A stretch of DNA of 64,000 bases from Mesonia aestuariivivens (GTDB lineage Bacteria; Bacteroidota; Bacteroidia; Flavobacteriales; Flavobacteriaceae). The notes under the pieces are model-generated. The model made no database searches. It saw nothing but the letters and a program-made list of their open reading frames with translations, and was not told the origin of the DNA. Both the position numbers and the translations under genes were made by a program. The stretch is taken from assembly GCF_019311235.1 (NCBI RefSeq), contig NZ_JAHWDF010000003.1, positions 124,001-188,000 on the forward strand, given 5' to 3'. Of this stretch, positions 52,232 through 59,768 are shown one piece after another (the stretch's first letter is position 1; every line of letters starts with the position of its first letter).

Positions 52232-53203
52232 ATGAGCAAAGGAGCAATTTCAGAATTTATCCAAAAATATTATTTACACTTTAATGCTGCATCGGTAGTA
52301 GATGCGGCAAAAGCATACGAAGAGCAACTTAACGGCGGAGCTAAAATGTTAGTTTCTTTAGCTGGAGCAATGAGTACTGCAGAACTCGGTAAGATTTTTG
52401 CCGAAATGATTAGACAAGACAAAGTGCATATTATTTCTTGTACAGGTGCCAACTTAGAAGAAGATATTATGAATTTGGTGGCGCACTCTCATTACAAACG
52501 CGTTCCCAACTATCGTGATCTTACTCCGCAAGACGAGTGGGATTTATTAGAAAAAGGATTGAATCGTGTGACCGATACCTGTATACCTGAAGAAGAAGCA
52601 TTTAGACGTTTACAACAGCACATTTTCAAAATATGGAAAGATGCTGAAGAAAAAGGCGAACGCTACTTCCCTCATGAGTTTATGTACAAAATGTTACTAA
52701 GTGGTGTGCTGGAAGAATATTATGAGATCGATTTAAAAGACTCTTGGATGTATGCAGCAGCAGAGAAAAACTTACCGATCGTAGTTCCGGGTTGGGAAGA
52801 TAGTACAATGGGTAATATTTTTGCGAGTTATGTAATGAAAGGAGAATTAAAAGCTACCACCATGAAATCTGGTATCGAATATATGGGATTTTTAGCCGAT
52901 TGGTATACCGATAATTCTAAAAACGGAATTGGTTTCTTCCAAATTGGCGGAGGTATTGCCGGTGATTTCCCAATTTGTGTAGTACCAATGTTATACCAAG
53001 ATATGGAACGTACCGATACACCTTTCTGGAGTTATTTCTGTCAAATTTCAGATTCTACAACCAGTTATGGTTCTTATTCTGGTGCAGTACCTAATGAAAA
53101 AATTACTTGGGGAAAACTAGATATCAATACGCCTAAATTTATTATTGAAAGTGACGCTACGATTGTTGCTCCTTTAATTTTTGCGTATTTGTTAGATATG
53201 TAA
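52232..53203 (+). CDS. Deoxyhypusine synthase-like protein, probable homospermidine synthase
   Basis: 323 residues of the DHS family. Human DHS forms an enzyme intermediate through a lysine in its SWGKI segment; the matching residue here is Lys295 in EKITWGKLD. NAD-binding type segments include MLVSLAGAMSTAELG, IISCTGANLEEDI and FFQIGGGIAGDFPI. Bacteria have no eIF5A, and bacterial DHS-like proteins are reported to make homospermidine from putrescine. With speA and speB just upstream, the expected pathway is arginine to agmatine to putrescine to homospermidine. The exact product is inferred from context. Confidence 0.85.
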   Translation: MSKGAISEFIQKYYLHFNAASVVDAAKAYEEQLNGGAKMLVSLAGAMSTAELGKIFAEMIRQDKVHIISCTGANLEEDIMNLVAHSHYKRVPNYRDLTPQDEWDLLEKGLNRVTDTCIPEEEAFRRLQQHIFKIWKDAEEKGERYFPHEFMYKMLLSGVLEEYYEIDLKDSWMYAAAEKNLPIVVPGWEDSTMGNIFASYVMKGELKATTMKSGIEYMGFLADWYTDNSKNGIGFFQIGGGIAGDFPICVVPMLYQDMERTDTPFWSYFCQISDSTTSYGSYSGAVPNEKITWGKLDINTPKFIIESDATIVAPLIFAYLLDM

Positions 53204-53256
53204 AACTTCCCTCCAAAAGAGAGTCTAAGGTTACGTGTTAGAAATCTTATTAAATG

Positions 53257-53322
53257 TTCAGTTCGAGTGGAGTCTAAAAACTTTTTTATTTTAAAATTGT
53301 TCTCGACTCCACTCGAACTGAA
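53257..53322. repeat. Inverted repeat, dispersed flavobacterial type
   Basis: 18-base arms (53257-53274 and 53305-53322, TTCAGTTCGAGTGGAGTC and its complement) pair perfectly around a 30-base AT-rich loop. Half-copies of the same type occur in other gaps (for example TTCAACTTCGATTGAACTGA near 58918). It resembles the short palindromic repeats spread through many flavobacterial genomes. Confidence 0.8.
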
Positions 53323-53481
53323 ATTAATTTATCTTGAAAATAAGAAGTCACCATTCTGAATTTAATTCAGAATCTGATTTCTTGATGTTAATATATCGCA
53401 TTGACCAAAAATAAAAAATGTTACGTTATTAAAAATTCTGGTTTTCAAAATTATTTTTATAAATAATTTACTAGGAGGTTT

Positions 53482-53575
53482 GCGCTAGGGATTGAGGCTT
53501 TGTTGGAGCTCTTTAAAATTAGCCTAAGCTAAATTTTTAAAGCGACTGCCGAAAGCCCTACCCTTGTGGTAGCGC
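53482..53575 (+). repeat. Structured intergenic element with GGGATTGA...AAAGCCC pattern
   Basis: GCGCTA (53482-53487) pairs with TAGCGC (53570-53575). Within it, CTTTAAAATTAGC (53511-53523) folds on GCTAAATTTTTAAAG (53528-53542). The order GGGATTGAGGC, inner hairpin, GCCGAAAGCCC, then GGTAGCGCCC matches an element I recall downstream of many flavobacterial genes. A related partial copy on the minus strand lies at 55831-55900. It follows the DHS-like gene; its role is unknown. Confidence 0.6.
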
Positions 53576-53595
53576 CCAAATTAATAGAATTGAAG

Positions 53596-55122
53596 ATGGA
53601 AAAAATTGAAAATGTAGAGTTAAAATATTTAACGTTAGAAGATTTTGAAGAACTGAAAGCAGCTACCGAAGCAGCTTACCACTCGATGCCTAATTCTTAT
53701 TGGAAGTTAGAAGACATAGGGAAATTAATTAGCATCTTTCCTGAAGGGCAAATTGTGATTAAAGTAAATGGTGATATTGCTGGTTGTGCGCTATCGATGA
53801 TCGTAGATTTTGATGAAATTGAAGATAACCACACGTATCAAGATATTGTGGGAGACGAGAATTTTAAAGTGCATAATAAAAACGGAGATATGCTTTACGG
53901 CATTGATGTGTTTATTAAACCAGATTACCGCGGACTTCGATTAGGCAGAAGATTATACGATTATAGAAAAGAGGTTTGCGAAAATCTTAATTTAAAAGGT
54001 ATTGTTTTTGGAGGACGAATACCTAATTATCACAAGTTTTCTAAAGATATTACTCCCGTACAATATATCGAAAAAGTACGTTCTAAAGAAATTCACGACC
54101 CTGTATTAAACTTTCAGTTATCAAATGATTTTCACCCAGTGAGAATTTTAAAAGGCTATTTAGAAGGTGATGATGATTCTGGAGAATATGCGGTTTTAAT
54201 GGAGTGGGATAATGTGTATTACACTAAACCCAGCAAAAAACCTTCCGCCAATAAAAGTATTGTTCGTTTAGGCTTAATTCAATGGCAGATGCGTACCTAT
54301 AAAGGCTTGGACGATTTAATGCAGCAAGCAGAATATTTTATTGATACCGTAGCTGGTTACCGATCAGACTTCGCCTTGTTTCCTGAATTTTTTAATGCTC
54401 CATTAATGGCAACTTACAACCATATGAAAGAGCCAGAAGCAATTCGAAAACTTGCAGGGTTTACTAATACCATTATCGAACGTTTTTCTGAACTTTCTGT
54501 ATCTTATAATATTAATATTATTTCGGGAAGTATGCCAGAAATGATTGATGGTAAACTATACAACGTAGGTTACCTCTGTAAAAGAGATGGAAGCATCGAT
54601 CGTTTTGAGAAAATACACGTAACTCCAGATGAAGCTAAAGTTTGGGGTATGCAAACCGGAAATGTAGTAAAAACTTTTGATACCGATTGTGGCAAAATAG
54701 GAATCTTAATTTGTTATGATGTCGAATTTCCTGAGCTATCTAGATTATTAGCAGAAGAAGGAATGGATATTTTATTTGTGCCATTTTTAACCGATACGCA
54801 AAATGGTTATTCTCGTGTTAAACTCTGTGCACAAGCACGCGCCGTAGAAAACGAATGTTACGTAGCCATTGCAGGTAGTGTAGGGAATTTACCAAATGTG
54901 CATAATATGGATATCCAATATGCGCAATCTGCTGTATTTACCCCATGTGATTTCGCCTTCCCTTCTAACGGAATTAAAGCCGAAGCTACCCCAAATACAG
55001 AAATGATTTTAGTAGCCGATGTAGATATAGATTTACTTCGGGAGTTACATACTTTTGGTAGCGTTCACAATTTAAAAGATCGTAGAAAAGATATTTATGA
55101 AGTAAAAAGAGTAAACAAGTAA
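53596..55122 (+). CDS. GNAT acetyltransferase fused to a nitrilase-family amidohydrolase
   Basis: 508 residues from the ATG at 53596; the longer frame to GTG 53566 starts inside a repeat and was rejected. The N-terminal domain (about 1-200) is GNAT-like with the acetyl-CoA loop YRGLRLGRRLYDYRK. The C-terminal domain (about 221-508) is a carbon-nitrogen hydrolase with the full triad: Glu264 in LFPEFFNAP, Lys339 in RFEKIHVTP and Cys373 in LICYDVEFPE. The cluster context suggests a substrate related to polyamines, for example an N-carbamoyl or N-acetyl polyamine. The substrate is not known. Confidence 0.88.
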   Translation: MEKIENVELKYLTLEDFEELKAATEAAYHSMPNSYWKLEDIGKLISIFPEGQIVIKVNGDIAGCALSMIVDFDEIEDNHTYQDIVGDENFKVHNKNGDMLYGIDVFIKPDYRGLRLGRRLYDYRKEVCENLNLKGIVFGGRIPNYHKFSKDITPVQYIEKVRSKEIHDPVLNFQLSNDFHPVRILKGYLEGDDDSGEYAVLMEWDNVYYTKPSKKPSANKSIVRLGLIQWQMRTYKGLDDLMQQAEYFIDTVAGYRSDFALFPEFFNAPLMATYNHMKEPEAIRKLAGFTNTIIERFSELSVSYNINIISGSMPEMIDGKLYNVGYLCKRDGSIDRFEKIHVTPDEAKVWGMQTGNVVKTFDTDCGKIGILICYDVEFPELSRLLAEEGMDILFVPFLTDTQNGYSRVKLCAQARAVENECYVAIAGSVGNLPNVHNMDIQYAQSAVFTPCDFAFPSNGIKAEATPNTEMILVADVDIDLLRELHTFGSVHNLKDRRKDIYEVKRVNK

Positions 55123-55123
55123 A

Positions 55124-55154
55124 ATTGATAAGCTTTTGCAAAAAGCTTATCAAT
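55124..55154 (+). terminator. Hairpin after the GNAT-nitrilase gene
   Basis: A 14-pair stem (ATTGATAAGCTTTT at 55124-55137 and its complement at 55141-55154), two bases after the stop. The T run is weak, so it may end transcription or only protect the mRNA end. Confidence 0.6.
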
Positions 55155-55193
55155 TAATGTTAAATTTCTTTACTTGCCAAAAATTTTGATTTT

Positions 55194-55829
55194 ATGAGTG
55201 ATTGGATGATTTACGCCGTAGGATTTACTTCTCAATTAATTTTTGCTTCACGAATAATCATCCAATGGTTTAAATCTGAAAAATCTAAAAAACTAGAAAC
55301 TCCAACCATTTTTTGGAAGCTTAGCCTTATTGCGGCTATTATCTTTTTTATTTATGGATACCTTAGAAAAGATTTTTCTATCATGTTAGGCCAAATGATT
55401 ATTTACTATGTTTTTATACGTAATCTTCAGCTTCAAAATGAATGGAAACCTACTAACATTTTTTTTAAACTTCTAGTTTTAGGGTTTCCTGTTTTTGCAA
55501 TTCTGTATGGACTTTTTTGGGCTAACATAGATTTTGGCTTATTATTTTCTCAGCAAGACAAAAACGGAATAGCCACTTGGCTCATGATAATAGGTGTTGT
55601 AGGTCAAATTATTTATACGGGAAGATTTCTATACCAGTGGTATTATTCTGAACAAGAAAATGAGTCCAATTTACCTATTACATTTTGGGCAATGAGTTTA
55701 GTAGGTTCTGGTATTCTTATTTATTATGCCGTTATGCGGGAAGACCCAGTATTATTTGCTTCTCACGCGGGAGGGTCTTTTATTTATATTCGGAATATTT
55801 ATATTGGAGTAAAAGCTGATAATAATTAG
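55194..55829 (+). CDS. Membrane protein with two LABN (lipid A synthesis N-terminal-like) domains
   Basis: 211 residues with about six membrane helices. Two similar halves can be seen: FTSQLIFASRIIIQWFKSEKSKKLETPTIFWKLSL near the start and VGQIIYTGRFLYQWYYSEQENESNLPITFWAMSL in the second half. Each is followed by a segment of the type GYLRKDFSIMLGQMIIYYVFIRNL. This repeat is the LABN domain, found at the start of some lipid-A-disaccharide synthases and as free proteins. Free copies have no settled function. Confidence 0.88.
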   Translation: MSDWMIYAVGFTSQLIFASRIIIQWFKSEKSKKLETPTIFWKLSLIAAIIFFIYGYLRKDFSIMLGQMIIYYVFIRNLQLQNEWKPTNIFFKLLVLGFPVFAILYGLFWANIDFGLLFSQQDKNGIATWLMIIGVVGQIIYTGRFLYQWYYSEQENESNLPITFWAMSLVGSGILIYYAVMREDPVLFASHAGGSFIYIRNIYIGVKADNN

Positions 55830-55830
55830 G

Positions 55831-55900
55831 CTGCATACCTCAACGGGTCGGGCTATTCGCTATATCTTTTTTTTTAAAACTTGTAAGATAAAGCTACTCG
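55831..55900 (-). repeat. Partial copy of the structured element, with inner hairpin
   Basis: On the minus strand the order is GATATAGCGAATAGCCCGACCC, the right half of the same element type. GCTATATCTT (55858-55867) pairs with AAGATAAAGC (55884-55893) with one mismatch. Further downstream the gap up to 56003 holds another dispersed repeat fragment (TCCTGAGCGAAAGTCGAAGG near 55964). Confidence 0.5.
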
Positions 55901-56003
55901 ATAAAAACGTTTTAAGTGAATTTCAAAAGCCTCGAATTCAAAAATCAAAAAAGGATAAGTTTATCCTGAGCGAAAGTCGAAGGGCTACTATCCCTTGCAG
56001 AAA

Positions 56004-57359
56004 TTAACCACAGAATAGTTTTTTAGTCGATTTAAATTCGTAAGCTACAACACTTATTACCAAAATATATTCTAAGGCAACTAAATATAATTTTTCCTCA
56101 AAACCATTTGTTCTGTAAGCGCTATAACTTAACATTACACTTACAGACCAAATTAATATGAAGCGATAACGAGTTAAAATTGAAATTGCCAAAGGAGTAA
56201 TTACATACCAAGGATGGATGGTCGTTGCGCATAGAAAGTAAATACTCAGCGCAAAAAGCATACTTACAAAAAGCCTTTGACACGAATTATTTTTTCTGAA
56301 AAATGCCAAACTCAAAACCGACAATAAGATAATTACTGATAAAATTTTGCCTGCAATACTTATAATATTCCAACCCATCGTTTGAAATCCCACCCAGCGA
56401 ATAATGTAGTATAAACTGGCATTAAATTCAAAAGTATTAAACCAAAGTGCTACAGAATCTCCAAAATTCTGAATCAAATTCACAGAAAGAAAAGGAAGGA
56501 AAGTGAGTAAAACGCTTAAAAAATTTACTCCATAGAAAGTAATTAGTTTATAAATATTGAGTTGTTCTTGTTTTCTGAAATAGTTAAAAAACAAAGGTAA
56601 TAGCACCAAAGGCAAAAGCTTGACAGAAACAGACAACCCAAATAAAATAGCCGCCCAAATCAATTTCTTTTTCAACAATAAATAAAAAGCAATCACGAGA
56701 AACATCACCATTAAACCTTCAAAATGTAAATTTCCTGTAAGTTCGATAATTACTAAGGGATTCAAGAAATACCAAAAGGCTTGATGTAATGGTAATTTTA
56801 GATACTGAAGTAATTTTCTGAAAAAAATAAAAGTGATTACATCGGTAAAAATTAATACGATTCGCATCACCATCACACTTCCTAAAATATTTTTAGGAGT
56901 TACTATTCCAGCCAAGGCATATACAAATTGAGAAACCGGTGGGTAGTTGGTAAAATGACTTGCGTTTAAGGCTTGCATTCCTTTTACTAATTCTTCACCT
57001 TGTACTATCGCTGCTATTTTGCCGGATGCTAGCCATTGTTGCGGAGTAGACAAATATGGATTAATTCCTTCTACTATTAACCTACCGTCCCAGATAAATC
57101 GATAAAAATCTTGTGATAAGTTGGGGAGCGCAAATAAAAATAATAGACGACAAGCAATGCCGAAACCCAATAGCAACTTCCAGTTTGTTTTTTGTTGCTG
57201 AATAAGTTTAAAACTCAGAAAAAATAAAGCTAGGTATAAGCTGCTTAATTTTACAAAATCAGTTCTTACCAAATTGTAAGCAAAACTGAAATAGAATGCA
57301 CACAAAGCAAGCATCATTAAGATGGAATATTTGTGATATTTAAAAAATGATTTTAGCAA
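56004..57359 (-). CDS. Membrane mannosyltransferase-like protein (GT-C fold)
   Basis: 451 residues with about ten or more membrane helices. The loop after the first helices, LSQDFYRFIWDGRLIVEGINPYLSTP, carries the acidic site of GT-C enzymes that use a polyprenyl-phosphate sugar. YPPVSQFVYALAG and the later segments resemble PIG-M/DUF2029-type mannosyltransferases. The sugar and acceptor are unknown. It follows the cellulose-synthase-like gene after one base. The DPM-like synthase upstream could provide the lipid-linked sugar (inference). Confidence 0.8.
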   Translation of the reverse strand: MLKSFFKYHKYSILMMLALCAFYFSFAYNLVRTDFVKLSSLYLALFFLSFKLIQQQKTNWKLLLGFGIACRLLFLFALPNLSQDFYRFIWDGRLIVEGINPYLSTPQQWLASGKIAAIVQGEELVKGMQALNASHFTNYPPVSQFVYALAGIVTPKNILGSVMVMRIVLIFTDVITFIFFRKLLQYLKLPLHQAFWYFLNPLVIIELTGNLHFEGLMVMFLVIAFYLLLKKKLIWAAILFGLSVSVKLLPLVLLPLFFNYFRKQEQLNIYKLITFYGVNFLSVLLTFLPFLSVNLIQNFGDSVALWFNTFEFNASLYYIIRWVGFQTMGWNIISIAGKILSVIILLSVLSLAFFRKNNSCQRLFVSMLFALSIYFLCATTIHPWYVITPLAISILTRYRFILIWSVSVMLSYSAYRTNGFEEKLYLVALEYILVISVVAYEFKSTKKLFCG

Positions 57360-57360
57360 T

Positions 57361-58854
57361 CTATTTTAGCTTTTTCAAAAAACGAAAGTTAGGGAAAAAT
57401 GATTTTGAAACCACGAAGCCAAAACCAAAAAACAACATGAAGTGAAAAATTAAAAAACCGTAATCATTCAACTTAAAAGCGCTGTAGATAGCAAAGGCAA
57501 AATAAAAGCACAATATCAATTCAATTATTTGTATGAAATTAAAAGAATTTTTTAAAGATTTGTTTTCTTTCCGAATCTCATTTAGATTAGTAATATTAAA
57601 TTTTGGCGTGCGCACGAAAGATGATTTTTTACCGAAATGACCTTCTAAAATCGCCCAAGTATTATGAACCGATAATCCCATCGCGATGGAAAAGAAAGCA
57701 AAAAATAAACCTATAAATTGGGAAACACTATTTTTATTTATGCCATGAATTTTGAAAAATGTAATTCCGTAGGCCATAAAAAAAATTACCGTAGCCAACC
57801 CAAAAAATGCCATCACATAAAAATAAAAGCTATAATCGAGAAACAGATTATTAATATATAAAACAGGTACGCTCAGCACTGCAATTATCAGCACCAACAA
57901 AAACATAGAGCTATTAAGCAGATGAAAAGATCCGTGAAATTTGGTCATCAACGACACTTGTTTACTCTTAAATAAACGACTATAATTTTTCTGAAAATTT
58001 TCTGCAGCTCCTTTGTTCCAACGAAATTGTTGAGAACGTGCGGCACTTATTGTAATTGGCAATTCTGCAGGAGTTTCTACTTTTTGCAAATACTTAAATT
58101 TCCATCCTTTTAATTGGGCTCGATAACTTAAATCCAAATCTTCGGTAAGCGTATCGCCTTGCCAATTTCCAGCGTCTAGAATACAAGATTTTCGCCATAC
58201 GCCAGCAGTGCCATTAAAATTGATAAAATGATTCCCGAAACTTCTGCCCACTTGCTCTAAAACAAAATGAAAATCTAACGCAAAAGCTTGCACTTTTGTC
58301 AATAAAGAATAATCTCGATTAAGGTGCTCCCAACGGGTTTGCACTACACCAATTTTTTCATTTTTAAAATACGGGATGGTTTGTTGCAACCAATCTTCTT
58401 TCGGTATAAAATCTGCATCAAAAATGGCGATAAATTCTCCTTTTGCAACAGCTAAACCCTCTTTTAATGCACCTGCTTTAAAGCCTTTACGGTGACTTCT
58501 AATAATATGCTTGATGTTATAACCCTCAGTTTTCAATTGCTCTACTAAATGATGCGTTTGCAAAACCGAATCGTCGGTAGAATCATCGAGTACTTGAAAA
58601 TCTAATTTTTCTTGCGGATAATCGAGTTGCACAATATTCTTCAGTAATCGTTCTACGACATATTCTTCATTATATAAAGGCAACTGAATGGTGACATAAG
58701 GAATTTCTTCTTCGTTTTGAAAATCAAATGTATCAGCAAAATCGGTTAGTTTTTGGGCTTTCCAATAATAAAAGATTAATTGCAACTGCGAGATTGCGTA
58801 GAGAAACACCACAAAAAGTGCTAACGTGTAAAGAATAAGAATTACTGTAATCAT
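57361..58854 (-). CDS. Processive family 2 glycosyltransferase, cellulose-synthase-like
   Basis: 497 residues. One N-terminal helix is followed by the GT2 catalytic domain: LPLYNEEYVVERLLKNI, the first acidic site LDDSTDDSV, the DAD motif FDADFIPK, TEDLDLSYRA and QQFRW (QxxRW) of processive synthases. About four to five membrane helices follow. It could make a beta-glucan-like or other polymer. The tail KKSSFVRTPKFN is common in flavobacterial members. It starts 218 bp after the DPM-like gene, a gap with repeat fragments. Confidence 0.88.
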   Translation of the reverse strand: MITVILILYTLALFVVFLYAISQLQLIFYYWKAQKLTDFADTFDFQNEEEIPYVTIQLPLYNEEYVVERLLKNIVQLDYPQEKLDFQVLDDSTDDSVLQTHHLVEQLKTEGYNIKHIIRSHRKGFKAGALKEGLAVAKGEFIAIFDADFIPKEDWLQQTIPYFKNEKIGVVQTRWEHLNRDYSLLTKVQAFALDFHFVLEQVGRSFGNHFINFNGTAGVWRKSCILDAGNWQGDTLTEDLDLSYRAQLKGWKFKYLQKVETPAELPITISAARSQQFRWNKGAAENFQKNYSRLFKSKQVSLMTKFHGSFHLLNSSMFLLVLIIAVLSVPVLYINNLFLDYSFYFYVMAFFGLATVIFFMAYGITFFKIHGINKNSVSQFIGLFFAFFSIAMGLSVHNTWAILEGHFGKKSSFVRTPKFNITNLNEIRKENKSLKNSFNFIQIIELILCFYFAFAIYSAFKLNDYGFLIFHFMLFFGFGFVVSKSFFPNFRFLKKLK

Positions 58855-59072
58855 AAAAGATTTCTACTTTCGGGAGGTTCTCTAGATTGTTGTTGATAAA
58901 CTTTTTGTCAATTAGTTTTCAACTTCGATTGAACTGACATTTATATTATTGTTTAGATTTTCCTCTTTTAAGCTGTTTAAATATCTTATAAAAGTTAATA
59001 TTAAAAAATTCAAATAAGACCTTGAATCAAGTTCAGGGTAACGGTATTTTTAAATCGTAAAATTCGTAACAT
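58855..59072. other. 218-bp gap with repeat fragments
   Basis: Contains half of the 53257-53322 repeat type near 58918 and an imperfect palindrome CCTTGAATCAAGTTCAGG near 59021. No gene or clear promoter was seen. The gap may separate two transcripts. Confidence 0.5.
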
Positions 59073-59768
59073 TTATTTAAAACTATATTTAAAGATCCAG
59101 CCTAAAATTTTTACGCCAGCCATTACAGCTCCTTTAATGGTTCCAGAAACTTTAGAAACTCCAATTCTGTTTCTATAGTTCACAGGCACTTCTACATACG
59201 AAAGTTTTTGCTTAATGGCTTTCAACTGCATTTCTACCGTCCATCCATAGGTTTTATCTTCCATTTGTAGCTTCAATAACTTATCATATTTAATTGCTCG
59301 AAACGGTCCTAAATCGGTAAATTTTGCACCAAAAAACAAACTCATTAAATGTGTAGCCAGCCAATTTCCAAAAATCTGAGGATACGTCATCGAGCCTTCT
59401 TCTCTAAGTCGATCTACTCTTGCTCCAATTACAAGATCAAGATCATCTTTAACAATGGGGTGAATAATTTTTAAAAGTTGCTCGGGGTAATCGCTGTAAT
59501 CTCCATCTAAAAAAACAATTATATCTGGTTTTGCAGTTTGAACAGCCACATATTCCATTCCTTTTAAACAAGCGTAACCATAACCTTTTCGAGATTCGGT
59601 TAACACCGTAGCGCCAGCTTTACGAGCGTTTTCTTCGGTTTGATCTGTTGAATTGTTACTTACCACAATGACTTCTTCAACTAAATCAGGAATATCTTGA
59701 ATCACTAAACCAATAGAATCTTCTTCATTAAAAGCGGGAATGATGACTTTTATACGAGGATCTTTCAT
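59073..59768 (-). CDS. DPM-like polyprenyl-phosphate glycosyltransferase
   Basis: 231 residues, family GT2. The N-terminal VIIPAFNEEDSIGLVI, VVSNNSTDQTEENARKAGA, the DGD metal site VFLDGDYSDYPEQLL and the segment FTDLGPFRAIKYDKL are those of dolichol/polyprenyl-phosphate mannose synthase-type enzymes. It has no large membrane part. It would charge a polyprenyl phosphate with a sugar for use outside the membrane. It begins one base after the iron-sulfur protein gene ends, so the two share a message. Confidence 0.88.
   Translation of the reverse strand: MKDPRIKVIIPAFNEEDSIGLVIQDIPDLVEEVIVVSNNSTDQTEENARKAGATVLTESRKGYGYACLKGMEYVAVQTAKPDIIVFLDGDYSDYPEQLLKIIHPIVKDDLDLVIGARVDRLREEGSMTYPQIFGNWLATHLMSLFFGAKFTDLGPFRAIKYDKLLKLQMEDKTYGWTVEMQLKAIKQKLSYVEVPVNYRNRIGVSKVSGTIKGAVMAGVKILGWIFKYSFK

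Larger units (their letters stand above)
53204..53595. other. 391-bp intergenic region filled with structured repeats
   Basis: It contains a long inverted repeat at 53257-53322 and a second structured element at 53482-53575. No additional gene was seen. A GTG at 53566 in frame with the next gene lies in the second element and is not a convincing start. Confidence 0.7.

Noticed and set aside
53566-53595. GTG start of the GNAT-nitrilase gene
   Set aside because: The codon lies inside a structured repeat; the ATG at 53596 is the natural start.
53204-53595. CRISPR-like repeats
   Set aside because: The repeats here are inverted and differ from one another; there are no equal direct repeats with spacers.
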